Of a stretch of 64,000 nucleotides of DNA, positions 34,074 through 43,484 are shown one piece after another. The position numbers and the translations under genes are program-made. The notes below the pieces were generated by a model. It saw only the letters and a program-made list of their open reading frames with translations, did no database searches and was not told the DNA's origin. Location: the NCBI GenBank assembly GCA_964017065.1, contig OZ024785.1, positions 1,507,142 through 1,571,141 on the forward strand, in the 5' to 3' direction. Numbering within the stretch: the stretch's first letter is position 1; each line of letters opens with the position of its first letter. This DNA comes from Haliclona indistincta. Taxonomy: Eukaryota > Porifera > Demospongiae > Haplosclerida > Chalinidae.

Positions 34074-37000
34074 ATGCCTAGTAAAACACGTAGAAAACAC
34101 ACATACGATCAGCAACGTTATGGAGAGAATAGAGATAAAATACTAGCTGAGAGAATGGAAGCATATGATACCAATTCTGAGTTTAAGAAAGCATCATCTA
34201 AAATTGCTTCGAAGAAGGCGTATGACAAAAATCCCCAGCTTAAGAAATTGGTGTCAAAAATTGCGGCAAAGAAAGCTTATGACAAAAACCCAGAGCCCAA
34301 AAAACTGGTGTCTAAGATTGCGGCAAAGAAGGCTTATGACAAAAACCCAGAGCCCAAAAAACTGGTGTCGAAGCAAGCCTATGACAAAAACCCAGAGCCC
34401 AAAAAACTGGTGTCTAAGATTGCGGCAAAGAATGCTTATGACAAAAACCCAGAGCCCAAAAAACTGGTGTCTAAGATTGCGGCAAAGAAACGTTATGACA
34501 AAAACCCAGAGCCCAAAAAACTGGTGTCTAAGATTGCGGCAAAGAAAGCTTATGACAAAAACCCAGAGCCCAAAAAACTGGTTTCTAAGATTGCGGCAAA
34601 GAAAACTTATGACAAAAACCCTACGCGTAAGAAATTGGCATCAAAGTGGACTTATTTGAAAGATTCAACTGCTAAGAAAGTTGCTGCTTTGTACAGGTAC
34701 CACAGTAAATCCAATAAAATCAAAGCACAGCGTAGGGCAAAGTACCAAAGTAGTTCGCATCAAAAGAAAGTGTCATCACGTGTTTGGTATCTCAAAAACA
34801 CAAAGGTTAAGACACAAGCTTGTATGGCGTACTATGCTAAACACAAAGAAATCATCTCGCACACTAGGAAAAACAAATACTATTTGTCTCCTCCAAAATC
34901 TAGTGTAAAGGAAATGTATATCAATGAAGTAATGAGGGAATTGCTAGCAAATCGTAAAGCAAGAACCGAGGTTATGAAAGCTTTTAAAGAGCAGCCTATA
35001 GCAAAGCGATTGGCTAGAATCTCTTATCGTGTTGCATGTAGAATAGCAGCTCGTAGGCTGGTTCATGAAGCCTTAAAGAAGCGCAAGGAATATGCTGCTA
35101 ATTTGATTAAATCTGCTAAAAGTATCAATGCAAAAAGTATCAGAAGCAGAGATGACTTTGGTGAAGGCATTCATTGCAAAAGATCATGTGATCCATACTT
35201 CTATGAAGCATCGTATGTAAAGGATGATGATGATTCAGATGTGCCTGATCGTATTGATCCTTCCAGCCAGCCTCGTGATAAAATGCCGTGTACCATTGAT
35301 TGTAAGCCAATCACTGATGATGAAGTCAATGCAATTGTTAGACTAAAGAATGCCTTTACTCTTCCAATGCATGAGTTACGACAAGCGTTACAATCATGTG
35401 ATGACTGCCCAAATGATCGCCAAATGATGGGTCATTCTTTGGCATGTCATCAAACTGGTAGTATGTGTAATAGTGAGCTTCGTATCTTACGAGCAGCTTC
35501 AGCACATCATACAGTACTGAGAACGTTTATGCGTCGAGTGTATAGTGCAAAAGCAAGTCACGAATCCCTTGCTGGGATTGATCGTGCCCTAGGCGAAGGT
35601 AATTTCAAGCATTTACTTTCTGCAACTGGGAAGAGCTTTGACGAGTTGCTAACAACTAATGATTTTGTTGGCGAGGAAGGCTCCTCAATAAACAACTCGT
35701 TTTTTAGAGTGCTGAACTTGGAAACCACCTTGCAGTTACAGCATGCTCTAGTCATATCTCAAGTTGAGAAAGAGTGGAATGACGATGCTGAAAACGTGTG
35801 TTGTAGCTGTCAATGCTTGTTTCAGAGAAAATCTGTCACAAAAGTCAACTTCTCAAAGCATTTTGATTCGGGCGTTGGGTCAGAGCTCATAGACTATATA
35901 CTGAAGCACACTCCTCCAGGCGAGGATGAAACTCTCTATATGTGTAGCTACTGTAAACCCAAAATCAAAGCCGATGTATTGCCACCACGATGTGTTTTAA
36001 ATGGTTTGGAAACTGTACCCATTCCATCTGAGCTTGATAAACTCGATGCCCTTAGCAAACAGTTCATTCAGCTTGCTAAATGCTTTCAGACAGTAGTTAG
36101 ACTAGGCACGTACACCTGCAAAGTGCCTGTGTACAACTCATTGAAAGCCTGCAAGGGTAGTGTTTTTTTTCTACCTTTGCCATTCAATAAAACGTGTGAA
36201 ACGCTGTCCAATGTTGAAGGATCGGCAAAGTCTGGTGTTGCATCACCAGAATTGTACATACTAGTGAATGGTAAACCCACAAAAGCTAATGTTGTCTGGC
36301 GTTCTCTGGTCAACATAGACCGTGTGAAAGCAGCTATAAGAAAGCTGAAAGAGATTCACAAACTTTATAAGTCAGTAGAAGCAGACAGCCTCGATGAAAC
36401 TACACAAAAAGTAATCGAAGTGGCTAACAATGCAACCACTAAGATGCTAGATAAGGCTACTGCTGACGATATAGCTGGTTATCAGTCCTATACTATTAGG
36501 TATTTAGATAATCAGATTCCAACTGTTTCTGACATAGACCAATACAAGTTGGTTAATGTTACAGAAGCACCTATTCACAGTAGATTGAAAGACTTGGATG
36601 TTATGTGCTTTCCTGTACTCTACCCAAACGGGCAATTTGGTGAGAATCATCCTCGCAACAAAGAAATCACTTTGAGCTTTAGCGAGTTTGTCAAACAACG
36701 TTTGCATAACAAAGACTCGCGATTTCGCAAAGATGCCTCATATGTATTTTATCTGCTGAATCAAAAAACCCTACGTGAAGTAGGTAACGGCGTCTACAAT
36801 GTCCTTCATTCTTCACGAGGAGTTGCTATGTCTGTTAAACAGCTATTAGCTAAGGTTGAAGCCTCTGATGAAAGGTTAGAAGCAAGCCTCTTCACAATGC
36901 TTCAGTCAGTACGCGGTAGCAAACAGTACTGGTGGCAGCGTAAGAGTGATCTCAAGTGCATGGTGCGTAACTGGGGATCACCAACATTGTTTCTCACATT

Positions 37001-40000
37001 CAGTTGTGCTGAATATGAGTGGAGTGACATGGCTCGTTACCTCAGGAAGGTAAACAATGTCTCTCCAAGTTACGATATGGGAAGACTTTGCACAGAAGAT
37101 CCTATATCGGTTTCTCGAAAATTTTCTGAGAAATTTCATGCCTTCTTCCGCATTGTCATTTGTAAAGGTCAGATATTGGGTGAAGTAGAGCACTTCTACT
37201 GGAAGAAGGAGTATCAAGCCAGAGGTGCACCTCATTACCACGTCCTGTTGTGGATAAAAGATGCACCTGTTATTGGCTGTGATGACTCTGCTGTTGTATT
37301 GAAATGGATCCAGGAAAGGGTTACTTGTCACATTCCTGACAAGAAAACCAGTCCTGAATTGCATGAGCTCGTCACAAGATATCAAATGCATAAGTGTAGT
37401 GCATATTGCAAGCGCAGACGAAAAGTCGGCAGTACGTTCATAACTTACTGTAAGTTTGGCTTTCCTCGTCCGGCTTGTGAAACAGGTATTGTGCACTCTG
37501 TAGAAGACTCTCTTAAAACTCGTAAGAAAATCTACGAACTTCCACGAACAGAGTCAGAGGTTAGAGTGAATGACTATAATCCTCTGATTCTGTTATTGTG
37601 GAAAGCTAACATTGACATACAGTTTGTGTCAGAGTCTTCTCTTGCATTAGCTCATTACGTTAGTGGGTATGTCACTAAAGCAGAAAGAAGCAACATGCAA
37701 GACATTTGGAGAGAAATCCAAGACAGTAAGAGCATTTATAGCAAGCTCTACAAATTTGGAATGAAAGCTTTGAGCTCACGAGAGTGTGGTTTGTATGAGG
37801 CTGCCGACTTGTTGTTGGGTGACCACTTGACTGAAAAATCGGAAGCGATACAGTTTGTAAATGTATCTATGCCTCACAAACGAAATCGACGACTCAAAAG
37901 TCACGCAGCTTTGACGGAGCTTTCAAAATCAGATCCTGATAGTGAGGATTTATTTGAGTCGAATCTTGTAGACACATACTATCCCGATCGTCCTGATAAG
38001 CTTGAGGACGTGTGTCTTTACGACATTGTCGCTAATTACAGTTGGTATCACACTATTGTCAAAGGCGTGAAACAAACTGAATTCAAAAGGCGTGGTAAAC
38101 CTGTGTTACCCAATCACAAGTTATATGATTTGAGAAATGAAAATCAGAAAGAAGATTATTACTATTCTCTAATCATGCTTTTTGTGCCTTTCCGAAATGA
38201 GAGTGAGCTTTTACTAGAAGACGAAACTGCTGAAGAAGCATTTAATCGTCATTTTCCTGACACTGGTGAAAACCGTTGCTTGACTCACCACACTCGATTA
38301 CAGCAGATGCTTGAATGTAATCGTAGTGTTAAACTAATCAATGAAGCCAGACAATCTGATTGTCCAGAGCAAAAGGTTGATAGTGAGCCACAGCTAATCT
38401 GTGAAGCAGTTGCTGCAATGCAGGATGCTGTAAGCATGGTCACTAATTGTGAAGACACACTTAGTCTTTCCGATAGGACCAACATGTTGAATGCAGATCA
38501 GAGGCGAATATTTGACAAAGTCAAAGAGCATATGATACACATGCAACAACATGAAACAAATGATTGTTCTTGTGACTTACCTCCATTGTGCATGTTTGTC
38601 ACAGGTGTCGCTGGAACAGGTAAATCATTTCTTATCGAGACAATCAAAGCATTTGTAGCTCAACTGTGGCCTAGTACTGATTGCTCATGTGCCATAACTG
38701 CACCAACAGGTTTAGCTGCGTTTAATGTTGGTGGCATGACTATCCACCGGTTATTTCAGCTACCCGTCCAGCATGGGGGTAGGTCAGCCGTTCATTGGTC
38801 TTTACCAAAATCTGCTCACAAAGTGATGAAAACAGCTCTGCGTAATGTGAAATTATTCATTGTAGATGAAATTTCAATGGTTAGTAGCCTCAATCTAGCT
38901 TACATTCATCTACGCTTGAATGAGCTATATGGAGGTGTTGACTACTTTGGAGCACGAAATATGATTGTTTTTGGTGATTTGCTTCAACTTGAGCCTGTTG
39001 GTGGTCAACCAGTATTTTCAGCTGTACCTGACACTGTAGTCAAGTACAGAATAGGCTGTGCAACCTCTCCCAATATATGGGAAGAAACTATTGTATACGA
39101 TGAGCTAACCATCAATGAGCGCCAGAAAGGTGATAAAGATTATGCAACGCTGCTTAATGGTATTAGAATTGGCGAAGTTACAAGCTCCACCATTAGCACT
39201 CTCCAATCAAGAGTGTTTACTTGCTCATTGACTGAGAAAATTGCTGAGTTGCAAGAACAAGGAATAATGGTAGTAACGTTTTTTCCTACACGCAAGCAAT
39301 GTGACGAGCTAAACAATAAAATGCTCAAATCTCTTCCTGGTAAATCATTCGAACTAGAATGTACTGATGATGTTGACGAAACTGTCAGTAAACTTAAGTG
39401 GACAAAAACTGCTAACAAACAACTCCATAAATTAAACCATGATTGCAACATGACTGGAGGACTGCAAAGTATTCTAGTGTTAGCTATTGGAGCACGTGTT
39501 ATGTTACGCCGTAACATTGACACAAAGAAAGGTCTAGTCAATGGTTCATTGGGTACAGTTACTGCAATAACTAAACAATTTGTAACTGTACAATTTGATC
39601 ACCTGACCAGCCCATATCAGGTTGAAAGGGTCAAGAGCAGATTCGTTGTTATGAAAAACTACTATGTTCGTCGAGAACAATTTCCGTTGATTTTGGCATA
39701 TGCTGTTACTATACACAAGTCACAGGGATTGTCCCTGGACCATGCCATTATTGATCTGTCGGATAAAGTTTTTTGTGCTGCAATGGCTTATGTTGCTTTG
39801 TCTAGAGTAAGATCACTCACGGGCTTGCATCTCCTCTCATTTGATCCAAAGTCCATTATAGTCAGCAATCAATCTTTAGAGGAGTATAATCGTCTACGTA
39901 AAATGTATAGACCTGATCTTCCTCTGTACACCATTCCTGTTCAACAGGCTTCTAAACGTAAGCTTGTTAAAAAACCTGATACTGACCAAGTAGATACTGT

Positions 40001-40805
40001 GGTTGTTCCCAGCAAGAAAATAAAATGCTCACAAACCACTACCAAGCAACAAAGAGCATTTGTTAGCACCCAAGGCACTAAGCGTAAACGAACTAGCACT
40101 GTGCCTGTTCAAACTGCTAAACCAGCCAAAAGAGCTTGTAATAGTAGTGCTCCTAACGAGCGACTTCACACTACTGCTAGTACACAAAATGATGATTGCT
40201 TAATTGCAGGGTCATTTGATCCAGCACGTACACAAAGATGGCCGTACAACTACTATCCTGTAGACTTAGATTGGCAACAAAACGCTTGCGCTACTCTTGG
40301 TCTAGAACACCATCATCCACCACCCAGACATAGAGGTGGTGGTGCTAGTGTGCCTCTCACTCCACCTGATCACAACCATACTAAAGACATAGTTGCTGAT
40401 GGGAACTGTATGTTCCGTTCCTTTTCATATGTGATCACTGGTTCACAAGCTCAGCACATGGCAGTACGCCAAGCTATATTAGATCATATGGTAGCAATCT
40501 CCCATCTGTTGTATGCTCACCGGTATGATTTGTTTGCAGGTTACTCAAGTGTACAACAGTACATAGAGCGCACTAAAATGAATCAAAATAAGACTTGGGG
40601 CTCTGACATTGAGATAATAACCTTATCTCATCTCATCAACACGTGCATTTTTACCTACAGTACACAAGATCAAAATTGGTACAGGTTTAGTCCACATTCT
40701 GTTGATAGAACCTTGCCCGATGACATAACACAAAGAGCAATGTATTTGAGATATCTCCCTGGGCATTATGATGTTGTCCTTAGAACATTATCTCCAACTG
40801 TATAG
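34074..40805 (+). CDS. Helitron Rep/helicase with OTU domain
   Basis: Single open frame of about 2,243 codons. I take the ATG at 34,074 (MPSKTRRKHTYDQQRYGENR). Order: basic tandem repeats (about 19 residues, KKAYDKNPEPKKLVSKIAA) to about residue 190; basic linker; a DUF6570-like Cys/His region (CSYCKPKIKADVLPPRC, YILVNGKPTKANVVWR). Next is the Helitron-like N/Rep domain with GSPTLFLTFSCAEYEW, the HUH motif RGAPHYHVLLWI (near 37,220) and the two-tyrosine motif HYVSGYVTKAE (near 37,650). A PIF1-type SF1 helicase follows: VTGVAGTGKS Walker A, FIVDEISMV Walker B, GDLLQLEPVGG, AYAVTIHKSQGLSLDHA and ALSRVRS. A C-terminal OTU protease domain has DGNCMFRSFSY (catalytic Cys) and GHYDVVL (catalytic His). 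It nicks and unwinds DNA for rolling-circle transposition. All catalytic motifs and the long uninterrupted frame look intact, suggesting recent activity. Confidence 0.93.
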   Translation: MPSKTRRKHTYDQQRYGENRDKILAERMEAYDTNSEFKKASSKIASKKAYDKNPQLKKLVSKIAAKKAYDKNPEPKKLVSKIAAKKAYDKNPEPKKLVSKQAYDKNPEPKKLVSKIAAKNAYDKNPEPKKLVSKIAAKKRYDKNPEPKKLVSKIAAKKAYDKNPEPKKLVSKIAAKKTYDKNPTRKKLASKWTYLKDSTAKKVAALYRYHSKSNKIKAQRRAKYQSSSHQKKVSSRVWYLKNTKVKTQACMAYYAKHKEIISHTRKNKYYLSPPKSSVKEMYINEVMRELLANRKARTEVMKAFKEQPIAKRLARISYRVACRIAARRLVHEALKKRKEYAANLIKSAKSINAKSIRSRDDFGEGIHCKRSCDPYFYEASYVKDDDDSDVPDRIDPSSQPRDKMPCTIDCKPITDDEVNAIVRLKNAFTLPMHELRQALQSCDDCPNDRQMMGHSLACHQTGSMCNSELRILRAASAHHTVLRTFMRRVYSAKASHESLAGIDRALGEGNFKHLLSATGKSFDELLTTNDFVGEEGSSINNSFFRVLNLETTLQLQHALVISQVEKEWNDDAENVCCSCQCLFQRKSVTKVNFSKHFDSGVGSELIDYILKHTPPGEDETLYMCSYCKPKIKADVLPPRCVLNGLETVPIPSELDKLDALSKQFIQLAKCFQTVVRLGTYTCKVPVYNSLKACKGSVFFLPLPFNKTCETLSNVEGSAKSGVASPELYILVNGKPTKANVVWRSLVNIDRVKAAIRKLKEIHKLYKSVEADSLDETTQKVIEVANNATTKMLDKATADDIAGYQSYTIRYLDNQIPTVSDIDQYKLVNVTEAPIHSRLKDLDVMCFPVLYPNGQFGENHPRNKEITLSFSEFVKQRLHNKDSRFRKDASYVFYLLNQKTLREVGNGVYNVLHSSRGVAMSVKQLLAKVEASDERLEASLFTMLQSVRGSKQYWWQRKSDLKCMVRNWGSPTLFLTFSCAEYEWSDMARYLRKVNNVSPSYDMGRLCTEDPISVSRKFSEKFHAFFRIVICKGQILGEVEHFYWKKEYQARGAPHYHVLLWIKDAPVIGCDDSAVVLKWIQERVTCHIPDKKTSPELHELVTRYQMHKCSAYCKRRRKVGSTFITYCKFGFPRPACETGIVHSVEDSLKTRKKIYELPRTESEVRVNDYNPLILLLWKANIDIQFVSESSLALAHYVSGYVTKAERSNMQDIWREIQDSKSIYSKLYKFGMKALSSRECGLYEAADLLLGDHLTEKSEAIQFVNVSMPHKRNRRLKSHAALTELSKSDPDSEDLFESNLVDTYYPDRPDKLEDVCLYDIVANYSWYHTIVKGVKQTEFKRRGKPVLPNHKLYDLRNENQKEDYYYSLIMLFVPFRNESELLLEDETAEEAFNRHFPDTGENRCLTHHTRLQQMLECNRSVKLINEARQSDCPEQKVDSEPQLICEAVAAMQDAVSMVTNCEDTLSLSDRTNMLNADQRRIFDKVKEHMIHMQQHETNDCSCDLPPLCMFVTGVAGTGKSFLIETIKAFVAQLWPSTDCSCAITAPTGLAAFNVGGMTIHRLFQLPVQHGGRSAVHWSLPKSAHKVMKTALRNVKLFIVDEISMVSSLNLAYIHLRLNELYGGVDYFGARNMIVFGDLLQLEPVGGQPVFSAVPDTVVKYRIGCATSPNIWEETIVYDELTINERQKGDKDYATLLNGIRIGEVTSSTISTLQSRVFTCSLTEKIAELQEQGIMVVTFFPTRKQCDELNNKMLKSLPGKSFELECTDDVDETVSKLKWTKTANKQLHKLNHDCNMTGGLQSILVLAIGARVMLRRNIDTKKGLVNGSLGTVTAITKQFVTVQFDHLTSPYQVERVKSRFVVMKNYYVRREQFPLILAYAVTIHKSQGLSLDHAIIDLSDKVFCAAMAYVALSRVRSLTGLHLLSFDPKSIIVSNQSLEEYNRLRKMYRPDLPLYTIPVQQASKRKLVKKPDTDQVDTVVVPSKKIKCSQTTTKQQRAFVSTQGTKRKRTSTVPVQTAKPAKRACNSSAPNERLHTTASTQNDDCLIAGSFDPARTQRWPYNYYPVDLDWQQNACATLGLEHHHPPPRHRGGGASVPLTPPDHNHTKDIVADGNCMFRSFSYVITGSQAQHMAVRQAILDHMVAISHLLYAHRYDLFAGYSSVQQYIERTKMNQNKTWGSDIEIITLSHLINTCIFTYSTQDQNWYRFSPHSVDRTLPDDITQRAMYLRYLPGHYDVVLRTLSPTV
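34195..34640. repeat. Coding tandem repeats in the Helitron N-terminus
   Basis: Seven to eight in-frame units of 57 bp, with one short unit lacking the KIAAK part. They encode Lys-rich repeats of about 19 residues (AYDKNPEPKKLVSKIAAKK). Units in the middle are nearly identical at the DNA level, which implies recent expansion. A shadow frame is open across them. Confidence 0.9.
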
Positions 40806-42265
40806 TCATGTTCTACATTACCATGTAAAGTGAAATGTATTGAGCTCTGTACAGAGTGACGGATGAGCATGCTAAAATTTTCTGTTCTCCATCAATCATG
40901 CATTTGAATTGGTCGACCACTGGTGGTTCACCCCTATAGAGCACCATAGTATGTGGAGTTATTGGGGTGACATGTTCGCTGTGAGGTGTTAATACCGGGT
41001 ATCAGTAATGATAAATGACCAGTGCTCCTCTGCACCTTGTCCTCCAACCAATGATCAGCTGAGCTTGAGTGTGTTCATAAAAAAAGAGGTTGTCATGTTC
41101 CCGGTATGCATGTGCATAATTGTGTGCACATGAATGTACACACTCGCCCAGTGGACACCATTCAATTAAATTTTTGAGAGCCAATCCTTGTCAACAACAT
41201 GTGAAGTATAGTGTTGTCTGTATGCTTTGCTATCTATGCACATGATTATTACATTATTGTCTCTTACAGATGGGTCAATCGCACTAGTATATGTGCGTGG
41301 TCTTTATAAGACCAAATAATTTTTCCACTCTGTGAGACTGCACCTTGTCGTTGGTAGAGTGGCTAAGTATCCATTGTGGCTGCTGGTTTAAAATTCCTAA
41401 CGTCACATTTGGAGAAACTGAGACAGTCTCATAGTTTTTCCAAAGATGAACTAAAGGTACTAGAATAACTACAATTTGCAATTGATTGACTGACTTAATT
41501 TTTTATTGTTGCAGGTGATGATACTAATGACATTGATTGATCCAACACAATAGCTTCTCAACTTAATATTTATGATAATCTTTTTAATAAAAATAATTTT
41601 AATAATAAATTATTATAACTGACAATCATCAAAGTTTCGGTCACTTTAGTTACTGCATCTCAGTGTCTCCATAAGAAAATTTCAGTCTCGATATATACAC
41701 TTAGGGTTTTGCATGTGGCTGTTTTCTCCGAATTGTCGGAGCGAGAAATCCGGCGGACGCGCTTCAAACGCTAAAATTAAAGTGGACCAGTCTTCACTCT
41801 TTGCTGCCCACAAACGTACAGAACATTTTTGCACAATGCACTCTGCAACGGTTTTCCTGGATGCTGATTTGCCACATGATTAGTAGGCTAGCACAATGAC
41901 ATCGTCCATGGCGATCGATCTGGCCTCAGAACAGCAATTGCTATTTTAACGGACAGGAAAAATTGTACCTCACGTGACTGAAGACCACTCCCATATCCAT
42001 GGCAACAAGACTCACAAGATGAAATTCAATGAACTTGAAACGAACTATACGGCTGGACTCATCCGCATGCACTGAGTGGGTGCGCTGCGGCACGATGTCC
42101 ATGCACTGATGCATGCAGTAATTGATGAACCAATATCTTCTAAGCTTATAATAGAAACATGTTAACAATAAAATTATTTTTCTTAATAAGAAACTTTGAT
42201 AATAAATAGTTTATTAATAGAAAAAAAATAATCCGTGAATAAATAAATTTTAAGAAAAAAGGACA
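40806..42265. other. Helitron 3' flank, no gene recognised
   Basis: Anonymous sequence with short open frames lacking domains. It should contain the Helitron 3' terminus, but I see no unequivocal terminal hairpin plus CTRR. The interval ends in A/T-rich sequence (42,160-42,265) just before the foldback MITE. Confidence 0.4.
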
Positions 42266-42269
42266 CAAA

Positions 42270-42790
42270 CAAGAAAGAAAAAAGATTTCTTACGAAATCA
42301 AAAGGATGTAGGGATGGAGATGCAATGAAGAAATCTGCCACTGGTCCACAATGTAAACCAACAAGCTAGACTTGTAACAAGGAATGCATGGTAACGGCAT
42401 ACGATTGACTGGAGTACTAGTCATGATGATAATAGACCATCATCCCTACATCAGTGGCTGTAAAAATTATAAGATAATCAGCCATCATGCAAACTTATTT
42501 CATCACTGCAAAAAATAATAAAGACTAATTTATATAATGCAAGCATGCATGCATGTGTCGTTCAACTGAGCCGGCTAGCTATATAACTAACATGAACTGC
42601 AGCCACTGATGTAGGGATGATGGTCTATTATCATCATGACTAGTACTCCAGTCAATCGTATGCCGTTACCATGCATTCCTTGTTACAAGTCTAGCTTGTT
42701 GGTTTACATTGTGGACCAGTGGCAGATTTCTTCATTGCATCTCCATCCCTACATCCTTTTGATTTCGTAAGAAATCTTTTTTCTTTCTTG
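42270..42790. mobile_element. Foldback MITE, 191-bp perfect inverted repeats
   Basis: Arms 42,270-42,460 and 42,600-42,790 are reverse complements without indels (coordinates sum to 85,060). The 139-bp loop is non-coding. Same family as 14,069-14,450 but with longer arms (extra ACAAGCTAGACTTG and GTACTAGTCATGATGATAA segments). Confidence 0.88.
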
Positions 42791-42999
42791 TATCCCAATA
42801 GATGCTCCAGAACGCCTGGAGATATCCGAACGAACCATACGGAGAACCTAATTTACGTCAATGCAATAATTATGGGTACAATAGTTTAACTTTTGGTACC
42901 TCATGGGTGTTCACTTAATGATTTGTACATCTCAGATAAAAACGTGGTAATGATGGTAACGGAGTCCAGAACATCCTCGTCCTGAATGACACAAGAAAA

Positions 43000-43142
43000 T
43001 AAAGGATGTCTAACGAAATCAAAAGGATCTAGGGATAAAGAAATCTGCTACTGGTCCACTATGTAAACCAACAAGGAACTAGTTTGGAATGGTAACACGA
43101 TTGACTTGCTAACAGACCATAGATCCCTACATTACTGGCTGT
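43000..43142. mobile_element. Solo arm of the foldback MITE
   Basis: Starts near AAGGATGTCTAACGAAATC and ends CCCTACATTACTGGCTG. It matches one arm of the 14-kb element, including ACACGATTGACTTGCTAACA, without a partner arm nearby. Probably a half-element left by deletion. Confidence 0.75.
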
Positions 43143-43484
43143 TGTGGCTGACAATAGCTAGTTCAGCTAGTTGATGTTTACCTGACACTGACGTGCATTG
43201 AATAGAATTCGACTTGGCTGTGAAAAAATATTGATCTTATGTACAGCCATACCTATCTCAGGTAGGACAATAATGGTTATTGATCATTATACATTGGCAC
43301 TATTTGAAAATCTTTGGCTTCATCTACTTTTCCCAAAATTTAGAGCTAATCAAAAAAACAACGGGATCTATCTTGCTAATCATTGAAAATTGCAATTACA
43401 AGCAGCAAATGGAGACAACGCATCAAAACATAATAATTAATTTTATTTAACCATTGTCCATGATGCAGTCTGTGTCAAAATGTT

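Larger units (their letters stand above)
33361..41000 (+). mobile_element. Autonomous Helitron (right end uncertain)
   Basis: The left boundary is inferred from the point where similarity to 14,640-15,316 begins (TATTAGGGAGACACGG). A short hairpin lies at 33,363-33,384 (GGGAGACAC-GGTA-GTGTCTCCC). The body is the Rep-helicase-OTU gene at 34,074-40,805. I could not find a convincing CTRR-type or hairpin 3' end, so the right limit given is nominal. A subterminal 5' hairpin and an OTU domain are features reported for Helitron2/Helentron-type elements. Confidence 0.7.

Noticed and set aside
34165..34659. Second open frame over the Helitron N-terminal repeats
   Set aside because: A shadow frame of the 57-bp coding units; the main frame continues for over 2,000 codons with known domains.
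41284..41481. Short frame after the Helitron as a possible second Helitron gene (RPA-like or endonuclease)
   Set aside because: No motif of either family can be seen in 40,806-42,265 on either strand.
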